Position numbers and translations under genes: made by a program. From contig NZ_CP031320.1 in the NCBI RefSeq assembly GCF_003355155.1, forward strand, positions 3,587,367 through 3,651,366: a stretch of DNA of 64,000 nt. Reading direction: 5' to 3'. Shown piece by piece: positions 17,054 to 25,718 of this stretch. This DNA is from Streptomyces armeniacus. Its GTDB lineage: Bacteria; Actinomycetota; Actinomycetes; Streptomycetales; Streptomycetaceae. Position 1 is the first letter of the stretch. Every line of letters starts with the position of its first letter. Under the pieces are notes generated by a model. That model had not been told where the DNA came from. It did not search any database and saw only the letters and a list, made by a program, of their open reading frames with translations.

Positions 17054-17452
17054 TCAGGGCTCCGGCGAACGGAGCACCCGCAGATGACCGCGCCGCGCGA
17101 CCTCCATCGGGTCCGCGTCGCGCCCGCCGGGGCCCACCGGGCCCGGCGCCTGGCCGTCGCCGTTCTCGGGCCTGCCGCGGGTCCGGGCGGCCTCGCGTAC
17201 GGCGTCGGCGAGCGCTTCGAGGTCGTCGCCGCTGGGCCGGGGCGGCGCGGTGTCGAGTGCGAGCCGTACGACCTCCCAGCCGCGCGGTGCCGTCAGCCGC
17301 TCGGAGTGCTCCGAGCAGAGGTCGTAGCAGTGCGGTTCGGCGTACGTCGCGAGGGGGCCGAGAACGGCGGTGGAGTCCGCGTAGACGTACGTCAGCGTTG
17401 CCACGGCAGGGCGGCCGCACGCGGTGCGCGAACAGCGACGTACAGGACTCAC
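17054..17452 (-). CDS. DUF3499 family protein
   Basis: 132 residues from the GTG at 17452, which gives the conserved opening SPVRRCSRTACGRPAVATLTY. It has a CxxxxC pair and CYDLCSEHSERLTAPRGWE, four conserved cysteines or histidines suggestive of a small zinc-binding domain; the C-terminal half is low complexity. No ribosome site precedes this start, but TACCGT lies eight bases upstream, consistent with a leaderless message; a further GTG at 17503 is the alternative. Function unknown; the family is actinobacterial and usually beside the metallopeptidase gene that follows. Confidence 0.83.
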   Translation of the reverse strand: MSPVRRCSRTACGRPAVATLTYVYADSTAVLGPLATYAEPHCYDLCSEHSERLTAPRGWEVVRLALDTAPPRPSGDDLEALADAVREAARTRGRPENGDGQAPGPVGPGGRDADPMEVARRGHLRVLRSPEP

Positions 17453-17466
17453 GACGTTGGACGGTA

Positions 17467-17822
17467 CCGCACTCTTGAGCGGGCTGCGACGACTCCCCAG
17501 CACGTCACCCCGCCGTGTCGTTCCGGTACGCGGCCTTCCGCCGCGGCGTGGGCACAGGGCGGGCCGCGACGGGCCACCGGGCCGTGCTCCGCACCCGGGC
17601 GGAACCGGGGGGCGAACGTGGCGTGAACCCGATGAAAATCCGACGCGGACTCGACGGAAAACAGTCGTTGGGTGCCCGATTACGGTCGTCGTACGGTGCC
17701 CCGCGATCCGTACGGAGCCGCATTCCGGCGCTTTTCCGCCACCGAGTACGCCCGGAGCGATCAGCGGTCGGAATTCCTCCCCGCGGGAGCGGCTCGCGCA
17801 TGGCCGTGGCCTCCCCGGACGC
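17467..17822. other. divergent intergenic region, no gene seen
   Basis: The region separates the DUF3499 and metallopeptidase genes. Open frames crossing it are shadows with poor codon bias. It has a locally AT-richer patch (about 17625-17670, GATGAAAATCC and GGAAAACAG) that could hold control sites, but I recognise no specific element. Confidence 0.4.
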
Positions 17823-17835
17823 TACGCTCAGAGGG

Positions 17836-18282
17836 ATGACCGACCCCGCCCCTCCCCAGCGCCCCGCCGGCCGTACGCGCCGCCGTGACCGGCACGGCCG
17901 CGGCATGCGCGGACCGGTCGCGCCGCCGCAGGTGCCGCTCGCGGTCAGCCGCGGCGAGGCGTTCGACGACCTGGTGCGGGACTCGGCCGACCGGCTGGAA
18001 CGCCACTGGCCGCAGCTGGTCGGCATCGACTTCGCCGTCCAGGAGGTGCCGCGCGCGGACACCGGCGAGCTCGACGACACCGGCGTCGTCCCGCTCGGGA
18101 GGCTGATCCCGGCGCACGGCGGTGTTCCGGACCGTGTCGTCGTCTACCGGCGGCCGATCGAGATCCGTACGAAGTCGCGTGACGAGCGGGCGCTGCTCGT
18201 CCACGAGGTCGTGGTCGAGCAGGTCGCCGAACTCCTCGGGATGGCACCGGAGTCCGTCGACCCGCGGTACGGGCAGGACTGA
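17836..18282 (+). CDS. small metallopeptidase family protein (zincin-like, HExxxE motif)
   Basis: 148 residues. The segment LLVHEVVVEQVAELLGM contains the minimal metallopeptidase motif of the DUF1025/zincin-like family near residue 125. The first 30 residues are basic and probably disordered. The start ATG at 17836 follows TACGCT by seven bases, the spacing of a leaderless promoter, and has no usable ribosome site. It lies divergent from DUF3499, a conserved pairing in Streptomyces. Substrate unknown. Confidence 0.85.
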   Translation: MTDPAPPQRPAGRTRRRDRHGRGMRGPVAPPQVPLAVSRGEAFDDLVRDSADRLERHWPQLVGIDFAVQEVPRADTGELDDTGVVPLGRLIPAHGGVPDRVVVYRRPIEIRTKSRDERALLVHEVVVEQVAELLGMAPESVDPRYGQD

Positions 18283-18329
18283 CGCCGCACGCGTCCGTAC
18301 GGTGCACGCTTAGGTACGGTGCGCGTTCC

Positions 18330-18459
18330 CGGCGCGTCCGTACGGTGCACGCTCCCGGCGCGTCCGTACGGTGCGCGGCTCCGGCGCGTCCGTACGGTGC
18401 ACGGCTCCGGCGCGTCCGTACGGTGCACGCTCCCGGCGCTCCCGTACGGCGTCCGCGCC
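18330..18459. repeat. 26-bp tandem repeat, four good copies plus a degenerate fifth
   Basis: Units start at 18330, 18356, 18382 and 18408 with the pattern CGGCGCGTCCGTACGG followed by a variable TGCACGCTCC-like end; a fifth decayed unit runs to 18459, and partial copies extend upstream to about 18293. Each unit contains the palindrome CCGTACGG. There are no spacers, so it is not a CRISPR. It lies between two convergent genes. Confidence 0.85.
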
Positions 18460-18489
18460 CGGGACCGGCGTACGGTCCCGGGCGCCGGC

Positions 18490-20061
18490 TCAGTCCGTCA
18501 GCACCGACAGGTCCTGCCCCGCCTCCGGGACCGCCACCGTGCCCCGGTCGTCCGGCAGCGACTGCACCGTGAAGGCGGGCACGCCGCCCGACTCCGCCTC
18601 GAGCGTCCGCGCCGCGTACACCTCGCCGCCCGACTGCCGCTCCACCGTCACCGCGTACGTGCCCTTGCCACCCGACGGGCGGGGCGGCGTGACGGCCATC
18701 GTGGTGCCGGCCTTCACCGCGTACGTCTCGCTCTTCGGGCTGCCGCCGTCGCTGCCCGCGGACGCGGTGACCCGTACGGTCGCGGCCTTGCCGGGGGCCA
18801 CCAGGGAGAGCGTCGAGCCCTTGGCGCGGTTGTCGGCCGCGCTGGCCCGCTCCTCGACGGGGGCAGTGGCCGGGATGAACGCCGTCTCCTGCTTCGAGCC
18901 CTTGCCCCGCGTCACCCGCAGCGCGGCGACGACGGGGGTGTCGTCGCCGCTGTCGGATGGCGACAGGATCAGCGAACCGGGCTCGCCTTTGGTGACGTCC
19001 TCCAGATCCACGGCCGTGGCCACGCCCGGCTTCACGTGGAGCGTCTCGTGTCCGGCGGGGGTGATCTGGCCGGACCGGCCCGCGAGCCGCACCTTGAGGT
19101 CGGCGTCGTTCTCGCCGGGCGCCAGCACCACGAGCCGTACGGACGTCGCGTCGGCCGGGATGCCCGGCAGCACAGCGGTGGCGCGCGGGACGCCCGTCGG
19201 CGGCAGCCAGTCGCCGCCCAGCTTGTCGTCCACGGCGTGCACCTGCGCGGCGACCCGGCCCGTACGGACGACGGCGTGGACAGCCAGGTCGGCCACGGGC
19301 TCCGTGGTCAGCGTGGACAGCAGCACGGGCACCGTGGACCGGGGCGGGACGGTGATCTCCCGGCCCGCCTCGGAGGTGATCGGGCCGTCCTTGCCGTACA
19401 GCTCGAGGTCCACGACGGCGGCGGTGTCGTCGGGGTTGGTGAGGTGCGCGTAGTCCTGCCGCTGGTCGGCGCTGCTCGCGGCGGGGAACCAGAAGTCCGT
19501 GTCGGCCTCCGCGCAGGACGTGCCGTGCAGGCCGCGCCCGCTGCCCGCGCTCACGGTGGTGGTCTGCTGCACCGTCCAGCCGGGTGCGAACGGGCCGTCG
19601 GCGGAGCCGATGAGGGCGGGCGCGCCGGCGCGTTCCGTGTCGGCGGTGACCGGGGTGCCGGGCTGCTTCAGGGGCAGCACGGGCTTCGCCGAGCCCGGCT
19701 GCTCCTCCTTGTCCTTGTCCTCGTCCTTCTCCTTGTCCCGGTCCTCGCCGTCCTCGCCGTCCTTGCCGCCGTCCTCGGCCCCGTCGTCCGGGGCGGCCGG
19801 GTCGGCCAGTTCGGCGGGCAGCAGTTCGGCGCTGCCCTCGCCGCCCGCCTTGCCCTTCGGGGTGAACGCGGTGTACTCGGTCTTCGCCAGGTCGGACTCG
19901 GTCGGCTTGGGGCACACCAGCGTGGACCGCTCCACCGGCAGCCGCTGGGCGGCCGGCGCGCTGTCCGAGGAGTCGTCGTCGGGCACGGTGAGCGCGCCGA
20001 CCCCGGTGACCGCGGCGAGCGCGGTGACGGCGCCGATCAGGGTGAGGGTGGTGCGGTTCAC
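18490..20061 (-). CDS. secreted/membrane-anchored DUF5719-family protein
   Basis: 523 residues. It opens MNRTTLTLIGAVTALAAVTGVGALTV, a signal peptide or N-terminal anchor, then a highly charged Asp/Glu/Lys linker (about 90-125) and a long beta-rich extracellular region. The ATG overlaps the stop of the upstream glycosyltransferase by four bases (ATGA), so translation is coupled and the two products probably act together at the envelope. I assign DUF5719 from position and composition; the molecular function is unknown. Confidence 0.78.
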   Translation of the reverse strand: MNRTTLTLIGAVTALAAVTGVGALTVPDDDSSDSAPAAQRLPVERSTLVCPKPTESDLAKTEYTAFTPKGKAGGEGSAELLPAELADPAAPDDGAEDGGKDGEDGEDRDKEKDEDKDKEEQPGSAKPVLPLKQPGTPVTADTERAGAPALIGSADGPFAPGWTVQQTTTVSAGSGRGLHGTSCAEADTDFWFPAASSADQRQDYAHLTNPDDTAAVVDLELYGKDGPITSEAGREITVPPRSTVPVLLSTLTTEPVADLAVHAVVRTGRVAAQVHAVDDKLGGDWLPPTGVPRATAVLPGIPADATSVRLVVLAPGENDADLKVRLAGRSGQITPAGHETLHVKPGVATAVDLEDVTKGEPGSLILSPSDSGDDTPVVAALRVTRGKGSKQETAFIPATAPVEERASAADNRAKGSTLSLVAPGKAATVRVTASAGSDGGSPKSETYAVKAGTTMAVTPPRPSGGKGTYAVTVERQSGGEVYAARTLEAESGGVPAFTVQSLPDDRGTVAVPEAGQDLSVLTD

Positions 20062-23000
20062 TGCTGCTCGCTCCTGTTGCCGTACGGGGTGCCGTCGTAG
20101 TCGGCGGGGTCGTAGCCGGCCTGCTGCGGGTCGTAGCCGTACGGGTCACCGGGCGCCCCGTAGGGCTGCGTCTGCTGGGCTTGCTGCGCCTGCGCCTGCT
20201 GCTGCCAGTCGGCGTACGGCTGCTGCGGGTCGTACGCGCCGCCGTACTGGCCGCCCTGCTGCTGCGGGTCGTAGGGCGTGCCGCCGTACTGGGGGTCGTA
20301 CTGCTGCGTGCCGTACGGGTCACCGTCGTACTGCGCGCCCTCGTAGGGAGACCCCTCGTACGGGGCGCCCTCGTACTGCCCGCCGTACTGCCCGTCCTCG
20401 TACCGCGACTGCTCCGGCACGTACGGCGCGCCCTGCGGCATCTGCGGCGGTACAGGCGGTGGCGGCGGCATCCGCGGGCCGTCCGCCGACGGCTCCGGGA
20501 CCGCGTACGCGGGCGGCTCCCCCGCCGGCTCCGTGCCCGGCGCTCCCGGCTCCTCCGCCGTGGCCGCCGTACCGGCCGCACCCTCCGTACCGGCCGTCCC
20601 CGCCGCCTCGGCCGCCGCGCGCAGCCTGCGCGCCCGGCGCCCCTCGCCCGCCACCGGCTCCGCCGGCACGGCCGCGGCGGCCCCTGCCTCCGGCAGGTCG
20701 TCGTCGATCTGGCGGCGGCGGCCGGGCAGCGCCAGGACGACGACCACCAGCGCGAGCAGCGCCTGCCCCCACACCCACGCGGTGTGCGTGACCGGCGTCT
20801 CGTACGTGAGGTCCAGCCGGCCGCCGGACGTGCCGAGCTCGAAGCCCTGCGCCCAGCCGTCGACCGTCACGGACTTCAGCGGCTTGCCGTCGAGCGTGGC
20901 CTGCCAGCCCTCGTCCGCCGCGTCCGCGAGCCGCAGCACGCGGCCGTCGGGGCCGGACGGCACGTCCGTGTGCGCCTCCACCGGCGACGCCGCCACGGCC
21001 ACCGGCTTGGTGACCGCTCCCGCCGAGCCGTTCTTCTCCGGGCCCGGCACGATCGAGATCCGCGAGACCTGTGCGTCGACGCGCCACAGGGCACTGCCGT
21101 CCTCCTGGCTGAGCCGGGTCAGTCCGGGGGTGGCGTCGAGGGTACGGCTCATCCCGCGCGGGGCACCGTCCTGTACGAGGACGTAGCGCACCGCGTAGTC
21201 GCCCAGCTGCGTGGTCTGGTCTGCGCCGGAGCCCGCGACGAGGTTGGCGACGACGCCGCCGAGCCGCGAGTCGGCGCCGTCCGCGGCCGCCAGGTCGGCG
21301 TCGCCGAGCCGGGCGCCGGAGCCGCGCACCAGCGCGTACGACACTCCGGAGACCTCGCTGCCGGACGCCTGCTGCCCGTCCTGTGCTCCGTCGCCGGCGA
21401 GCACCAGGGTGCGCGCCTGGTCCCGTGTCGCGCTGTCCTCCGCGACGAACGCCGGGACCTGCACCGGGTCGCGCCGCGACAGCGGCCCGTCCGCGCCGCC
21501 CGCCATCCAGCCGAAGGCGGCGATCAGCGGCGCGGCCACCGCCGCGGCGGCGATCAGCGCGGCGACCGGCTGCTGCCAGCCGAAGCTCTGGGCGGCGACG
21601 CGTTCCTTGGCGCCGTCCGCGCCGATCGCCGCCGCCGACAGCAGCGCGCTGCCGTAGACGAGGGTGGCCGGTCCGGCCCAGCCGGAGGCGTTGCTGAGCG
21701 CCGCGAACAGCAGCCCCGTCAGCGCCACCACCCAGGCGGCGACCGTCGCCTGCTGCCGGTCGGCGCGCAGCAGCGCGGCCAGCGCGGCCAGCACGACGCC
21801 GGCGAGCAGCAGCCCGCCCGCCGCGCCGGGCCCGCCCGGGGTGAGGGTCAGCAGGTCGAGCGCGTCCGCCGAGCCCTTGCCGTACGGCAGCCCGGCCTCG
21901 TCGAGGAACCGCGAGGGGCTGCTCAGCAGCGTCAGCGACCAGGGGGCGAGCAGCACGAGCGGCGTCAGCAGGACGGCCAGCGCGCGCGCCGCCGTCCCCA
22001 GCAGCGCCTCCCCCTCGCGCCAGCGCAGCGCCAGCAGCGGGAGCGCCAGCACCAGCGCGACGGGCCACACCACCGGCGTGAACGCGGTGGTGAGCGTCAG
22101 CAGCAGGGCGTACGCCCACACCGCGCGCCAGGACGCGCGCCCGCGCAGGCCGCTCGCCGCGACCGCCGCGCGCGCCAGCAGCGGCAGCACGATCGCCAGC
22201 ACCGCGGTGCCGATCCGGCCGCCGGCGAGTGCGCCGGTGGCGGCGGGCAGGAAGGCGTACGCGACGCTGGCCCAGGCGCGTACCAGCCGGGACTCGGCCA
22301 GCGGGCGCGAGGCGAAGTACGCGGTCAGCCCGGCCAGCGGGACCGAGCAGACGAGCAGCAGCGTGAGGGCGAAGCCGGTGCTGCCGAAGAACAGGGTGGC
22401 GACGGCGGCGACGATCGCGAGGTACGGGGGCGCGCTCGCGGTGCCGCCGGTGCCGACGGCGTGCCAGCCGTTGTAGACGTGCGCCCACAGGTCGCCGACG
22501 TCCGCCGGCGCGGGCAGCAGCGCACCGCCGGCGAGCGCGCCCCCGCCGAGCAGTCCGCGGCACGCGATCAGCGACACCAGGAGCAGCACGACGAACAGCA
22601 GCGGACCGGGCCTGTGCGCGACGCGCTTCAGCCGCGCGAACTGTTCGACCTCCAGAAAGTCCGCATCCTCGTCCCCCGGCCCGGTCTCGACGGCGCCGTG
22701 CCGCCCGCCGGAGGAGAGTTCGGGCTCGGAGCGGCCGCCGAAGTTGCTCGCGACCTGCTCGACAGTGGCCCGTACGGTCGCGCCGGGCGGCGGGAACAGG
22801 GGGCGCAGATCGCTGTGGCTCACCACCGGCTTGCCGCGCCTGCGCCGCGCCCCGACGATGCGCAGCGGCCGCAGCAGCGTCCCGAACAGCCCGGACACCT
22901 CGTCCACGGCCTGCCGCGGCACCTTGCCGACGAGATACGCGAGGGTGCGCAGCAGCGTGCCGAGCACCAGCCGGACGAGCACCCAGGGCAGCACGGCCGT

Positions 23001-23957
23001 ACGGGCGTTGGCGAGCAGCGTGTAGACGGCCGCGGCCTTGTCCACGCGGTGCGGGCTGGCGCCGCCGCCGCGGCCCACGCAGTCGACGGGGCGGCGTTCC
23101 CGCGAGGCGGCCTCCGCGTGCCGTACGACCGCGTCCGGCACGACGAGCACCCGGTGCCCGGCGGAGTGCGCGCGCCAGCACAGGTCGACGTCGTCGCGCA
23201 TCAGCGGCAGCCGCCGGTCGAAGCCGCCGAGCTTGTCGAACACATCGCGCCGGATGAGCATCCCGGCGGTCGACACGGACAGCACAGGCCGTACGTGGTC
23301 GTGCTGCCCCTGGTCCTGCTCGCGCCGCTCGATGCCGGTCCAGCGCCGCCCGCTGTGGGCGATGGTGACGCCCGCCTCGAGCAGCTGCCTGCGGTCGTAC
23401 CAGCTGCGCAGCTTCGGCCCGGCGATCGTCACGGACGGGTCGGCGTCCACGACGCGCAGCAGCTCGGCGAGCGCGTCCGGCTCGGGCGCGCAGTCGTCGT
23501 GGAGCAGCCAGAGCCACTGGACGGGCTCGCCGTACGGCAGTTCCGGCATGTCGTACGCGTCGTCGCGCCAGGTGCGCGTGACCGGGTCCCAGCCGCTGGG
23601 GCGCTTCAGATACGGGAGGTCGTCGGGGGTGAGCACGCCCGCCGTACGGGCCGCTTCGTCGACGGCGGTGCCGAAGCCCGTACGCCGTGCCATGTGGAGC
23701 ACCCGGTCCGGGCCGAGCGATTCGGTGAGGAGCCGGGCGGAGTCGTCGGCGCTGCCGGTGTCGGCGGCGACGACGTTCTGCACCTGGCGCTCCTGGCCGA
23801 CCAGTCCGGCCAGCGCCTCCGGCAGCCAGCGTGCGCCGTCGTGCGAGACGAGGACGGCGGTGACGACGTGCCGCGGGAACGCGGGTGGGTTGGCGGTGAC
23901 CGCCAACCCTGCTGTGGCCGCCTCGTGTTGGGCCGCCGAGTGACTGTGCACGGACAT
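20058..23957 (-). CDS. giant membrane glycosyltransferase family 2 protein
   Basis: 1299 residues. The GT2 domain is at about 30-270 (VTAVLVSHDGARWLPEAL, the WLLHDDCAPEPDAL DxD-type motif, then MRDDVDLCWRAHSAGHRV). A membrane block of about 12-14 helices follows at ~470-850, then an extracellular domain, a last helix near 1095 and a Tyr/Gln/Gly/Pro-rich tail of ~130 residues with repeated QYGG, EGAPY and DPQQ units. It likely moves a sugar across or onto the membrane for envelope glycopolymers. The ATG at 23957 (MSVHSHSAAQHEA) is chosen over a basic N-terminal extension; its ribosome site is weak. Coupled to the DUF5719 gene. Confidence 0.88.
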   Translation of the reverse strand: MSVHSHSAAQHEAATAGLAVTANPPAFPRHVVTAVLVSHDGARWLPEALAGLVGQERQVQNVVAADTGSADDSARLLTESLGPDRVLHMARRTGFGTAVDEAARTAGVLTPDDLPYLKRPSGWDPVTRTWRDDAYDMPELPYGEPVQWLWLLHDDCAPEPDALAELLRVVDADPSVTIAGPKLRSWYDRRQLLEAGVTIAHSGRRWTGIERREQDQGQHDHVRPVLSVSTAGMLIRRDVFDKLGGFDRRLPLMRDDVDLCWRAHSAGHRVLVVPDAVVRHAEAASRERRPVDCVGRGGGASPHRVDKAAAVYTLLANARTAVLPWVLVRLVLGTLLRTLAYLVGKVPRQAVDEVSGLFGTLLRPLRIVGARRRRGKPVVSHSDLRPLFPPPGATVRATVEQVASNFGGRSEPELSSGGRHGAVETGPGDEDADFLEVEQFARLKRVAHRPGPLLFVVLLLVSLIACRGLLGGGALAGGALLPAPADVGDLWAHVYNGWHAVGTGGTASAPPYLAIVAAVATLFFGSTGFALTLLLVCSVPLAGLTAYFASRPLAESRLVRAWASVAYAFLPAATGALAGGRIGTAVLAIVLPLLARAAVAASGLRGRASWRAVWAYALLLTLTTAFTPVVWPVALVLALPLLALRWREGEALLGTAARALAVLLTPLVLLAPWSLTLLSSPSRFLDEAGLPYGKGSADALDLLTLTPGGPGAAGGLLLAGVVLAALAALLRADRQQATVAAWVVALTGLLFAALSNASGWAGPATLVYGSALLSAAAIGADGAKERVAAQSFGWQQPVAALIAAAAVAAPLIAAFGWMAGGADGPLSRRDPVQVPAFVAEDSATRDQARTLVLAGDGAQDGQQASGSEVSGVSYALVRGSGARLGDADLAAADGADSRLGGVVANLVAGSGADQTTQLGDYAVRYVLVQDGAPRGMSRTLDATPGLTRLSQEDGSALWRVDAQVSRISIVPGPEKNGSAGAVTKPVAVAASPVEAHTDVPSGPDGRVLRLADAADEGWQATLDGKPLKSVTVDGWAQGFELGTSGGRLDLTYETPVTHTAWVWGQALLALVVVVLALPGRRRQIDDDLPEAGAAAAVPAEPVAGEGRRARRLRAAAEAAGTAGTEGAAGTAATAEEPGAPGTEPAGEPPAYAVPEPSADGPRMPPPPPVPPQMPQGAPYVPEQSRYEDGQYGGQYEGAPYEGSPYEGAQYDGDPYGTQQYDPQYGGTPYDPQQQGGQYGGAYDPQQPYADWQQQAQAQQAQQTQPYGAPGDPYGYDPQQAGYDPADYDGTPYGNRSEQQ

Positions 23958-24209
23958 CGAGGTACGGGCCCCGTTTGGGTGGACTGCGGTGGACGCGCGC
24001 GCTCCACGGGAGCGGACACGTCTCGGACGGTGCCCCACACTAACGGCTCACCGCCCGGCTCCCGCCGGGTCCGTACAAAGCTCAGCGCCGGGGGATGTGA
24101 CGTGTGCTCGGGCACGCGGCCGGCGGCTCGTACGGCGGCTGCCCGGCGCCCGGCGCCGTGCCCGGCCCGGTACCCGGCGCGGGAGCCGGGCGGAGGGCCG
24201 ACGCGAGTG

Positions 24210-24473
24210 TCACATCGCGGCCTTCTTCAGCCGTCGCCGCTCACGCTCGGACAGACCGCCCCAGATTCCGAAGCGTTCGTCGTTGGCGAGTGCGTACTCC
24301 AGACACTCGGAACGGACTTCACAGGCAAGGCAGACCTTCTTCGCTTCACGGGTGGATCCGCCCTTCTCGGGGAAGAACGACTCGGGGTCGGTCTGGGCGC
24401 ACAAGGCGCGCTCCTGCCAGCCGAGCTCCTCTTCCGCCTCTTCGACCAGCAGTTGGTGGAACAGCTCGGTCAT
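24210..24473 (-). CDS. whiB: WhiB, iron-sulfur transcription factor for sporulation septation
   Basis: 87 residues, full length, nearly identical to S. coelicolor WhiB as I know it. Four cysteines, 25, 48, 51 and 57 (CAQTD...CLACEVRSEC), bind a 4Fe-4S cluster; FGIWGGLSERERR is the turn before the basic C-terminal helix RRLKKAA used in DNA contact. With WhiA it controls the switch from aerial growth to sporulation septation. The ATG follows GAGGGG by about seven bases. A promoter lies at 24548-24577. Confidence 0.97.
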   Translation of the reverse strand: MTELFHQLLVEEAEEELGWQERALCAQTDPESFFPEKGGSTREAKKVCLACEVRSECLEYALANDERFGIWGGLSERERRRLKKAAM

Positions 24474-24547
24474 GTGCGCGCCCCTCGTCTGTCTTTGCTT
24501 CCCCGTGATGCAGTCGTTATCGATTCCGCATGAACGACACGAGTGAA

Positions 24548-24577
24548 ATTACAAGTGCGCTGATCCGGGGCAGTCAA
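24548..24577 (-). promoter_or_regulatory. candidate whiB promoter
   Basis: Minus strand TTGACT (24577-24572) and TGTAAT (24553-24548), spacer 18, predict a start near 24541 and a ~70-base leader. An AGTGA half-site reminiscent of BldD boxes (24542-24546) and a GACAC word (24536-24540, the WhiA/WhiB core) lie at the predicted start; both are short and could be chance. Confidence 0.5.
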
Positions 24578-24932
24578 GCCGGGATCTGCTATTGGGATCG
24601 TTATTCACTCTGCGGAACCAAGACCATGCGGAAAGTCTTCAAATCTCCACAAACTATGACAGCCACGCCGGGCAACCGGCCGCCTCAGCCTCCCCGCAAT
24701 GAGGGACGCGGCGGAAGTCCGTGACGTTCCGCCCCGCGCACCGAAGCGATGACGATCACAGTCGGGTCACAGAACCACAACGACGTTTGTACACGCGGAT
24801 GTTGCGCCACCTGTCCCGGATCCGTGTCGCACAAACCTTTCTCCTTACAGGGCAACCGGATGCAGTGAATGATTACCGCCAAACGCGGCGTCCGGTTGAC
24901 AGCCGTCGCGGCGTTCCGGTCTCCTTGGGCCC
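24578..24932. other. long whiB upstream region, no gene seen
   Basis: About 350 bases between the whiB promoter and the leader ORF of the cysteine dioxygenase gene. It is less GC-rich than its surroundings, as expected for a regulatory region. A TTGACA at 24895 could be the -35 of the plus-strand leader transcript, but no good -10 follows at 17 bases. No RNA gene recognised. Confidence 0.4.
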
Positions 24933-25037
24933 ATGCCCGTGACCCGTTCGCTCAGCCAGACCCGCCCCGCCGGGTCCCTTCGCGCTGCGTCCGGGCACTG
25001 CCGCTGTCTCCGCGGCTGCCGCTGTCGCTGCTGTTGA
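24933..25037 (+). CDS. cysteine-rich leader peptide (34 aa) upstream of cysteine dioxygenase
   Basis: An ATG at 24933 opens a 34-codon frame ending at TGA 25035-25037. Six of the last twelve residues are Cys (HCRCLRGCRCRCC), finishing with two adjacent Cys codons before the stop. The next gene on the strand is a cysteine dioxygenase, so cysteine scarcity would stall ribosomes exactly where a regulatory leader should sense it; actinobacterial cysteine-attenuator leaders of this kind are known. The start has no good ribosome site, and a GTG two codons later is possible. The DNA is a low-complexity CGCTG-type run, so chance is not excluded. Confidence 0.5.
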   Translation: MPVTRSLSQTRPAGSLRAASGHCRCLRGCRCRCC

Positions 25038-25190
25038 GTTCCCACTCCAGCCGGCACCACAGCACCACCACTCCCGCCGCCCGCCGTCGCGGGCTCCGCA
25101 GGCCGTAGCCGCCGCGCAGGTCCGTGACCGCGCAGGTTCCACGGCCCCGCGGCCTCCTCGTTCGCACCTCCAGTGAAGGCACACACCGCA

Positions 25191-25718
25191 GTGAACAGCG
25201 ACGTCCAGATCGCCGGCGACCCGCTCGCCCTCCCGCACCTCCTGCAGCCCGCACCGGCGCACCCCAGCACCGTCGCCGGCTTCGCCGGCCTCGCCCGTAC
25301 GATCGCCGCCGACCGCGACACGTGGGCGCCGCTCGTCCGGTACGACGCCACCACCCGCTGGTACCACCGGCTGCGCACCGGGCCCGGCTACGAGGTGTGG
25401 CTGCTCAGCTGGCTGCCCGGACAGGGCAGCGGCCCTCACGACCACGGCCCGTCCTCCGGCGTGCTGACCGTCCTCGGCGGCGAACTGACCGAACACGCGG
25501 GGGCGCCCGCCGGACAGCCGGGCGCCACCACGCGCGCGCTGCGCCCGGGCGCGCAACGGGTCTTCGCACCGGGATACGTACACGAAGTGGTGAACGACAG
25601 CCTCGAGCCCGCCGTCAGTCTGCACGTCTACTTCCCCGGCCTCACGGAGATGCCGATGCACGCGCCGCACTGCTCCGCCACGGGCCGGGCCCCGCTGGCG
25701 GGTTCGGCCTCGGGCTGA
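25191..25718 (+). CDS. cysteine dioxygenase family protein
   Basis: 175 residues, a single cupin. The ferrous site is HDHGPSSG near 81-88 (two His and the following cupin motif) with the third His in GYVHEVVNDS near 128. The family oxidises cysteine to cysteine sulfinate with O2. I chose GTG 25191 (MNSDVQIAGDPLALPHLL), which starts where homologues start; GTG 25173 adds six residues. It lies 153 bases after a Cys-rich leader ORF and is the likely target of its control. Some homologues act on other thiols, for example 3-mercaptopropionate. Confidence 0.88.
   Translation: MNSDVQIAGDPLALPHLLQPAPAHPSTVAGFAGLARTIAADRDTWAPLVRYDATTRWYHRLRTGPGYEVWLLSWLPGQGSGPHDHGPSSGVLTVLGGELTEHAGAPAGQPGATTRALRPGAQRVFAPGYVHEVVNDSLEPAVSLHVYFPGLTEMPMHAPHCSATGRAPLAGSASG

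Noticed and set aside
18330..18459. Possible CRISPR array
   Set aside because: Units are directly abutting with no spacers, and no cas genes are near; it is a plain tandem repeat.
20181..24533. A 1450-codon open frame on the plus strand opposite the giant glycosyltransferase
   Set aside because: It is an antisense shadow: GC-rich third positions of the minus-strand gene remove stops. The product is Arg/Gly/Ala low complexity without a domain.
24869..25108. Leu/Ser-rich alternative frame over the cysteine leader
   Set aside because: It reads the same CGCTG low-complexity DNA as Leu-Pro-Leu-Ser runs and does not end at a meaningful place relative to the dioxygenase; the Cys frame is preferred, with the caveat noted.
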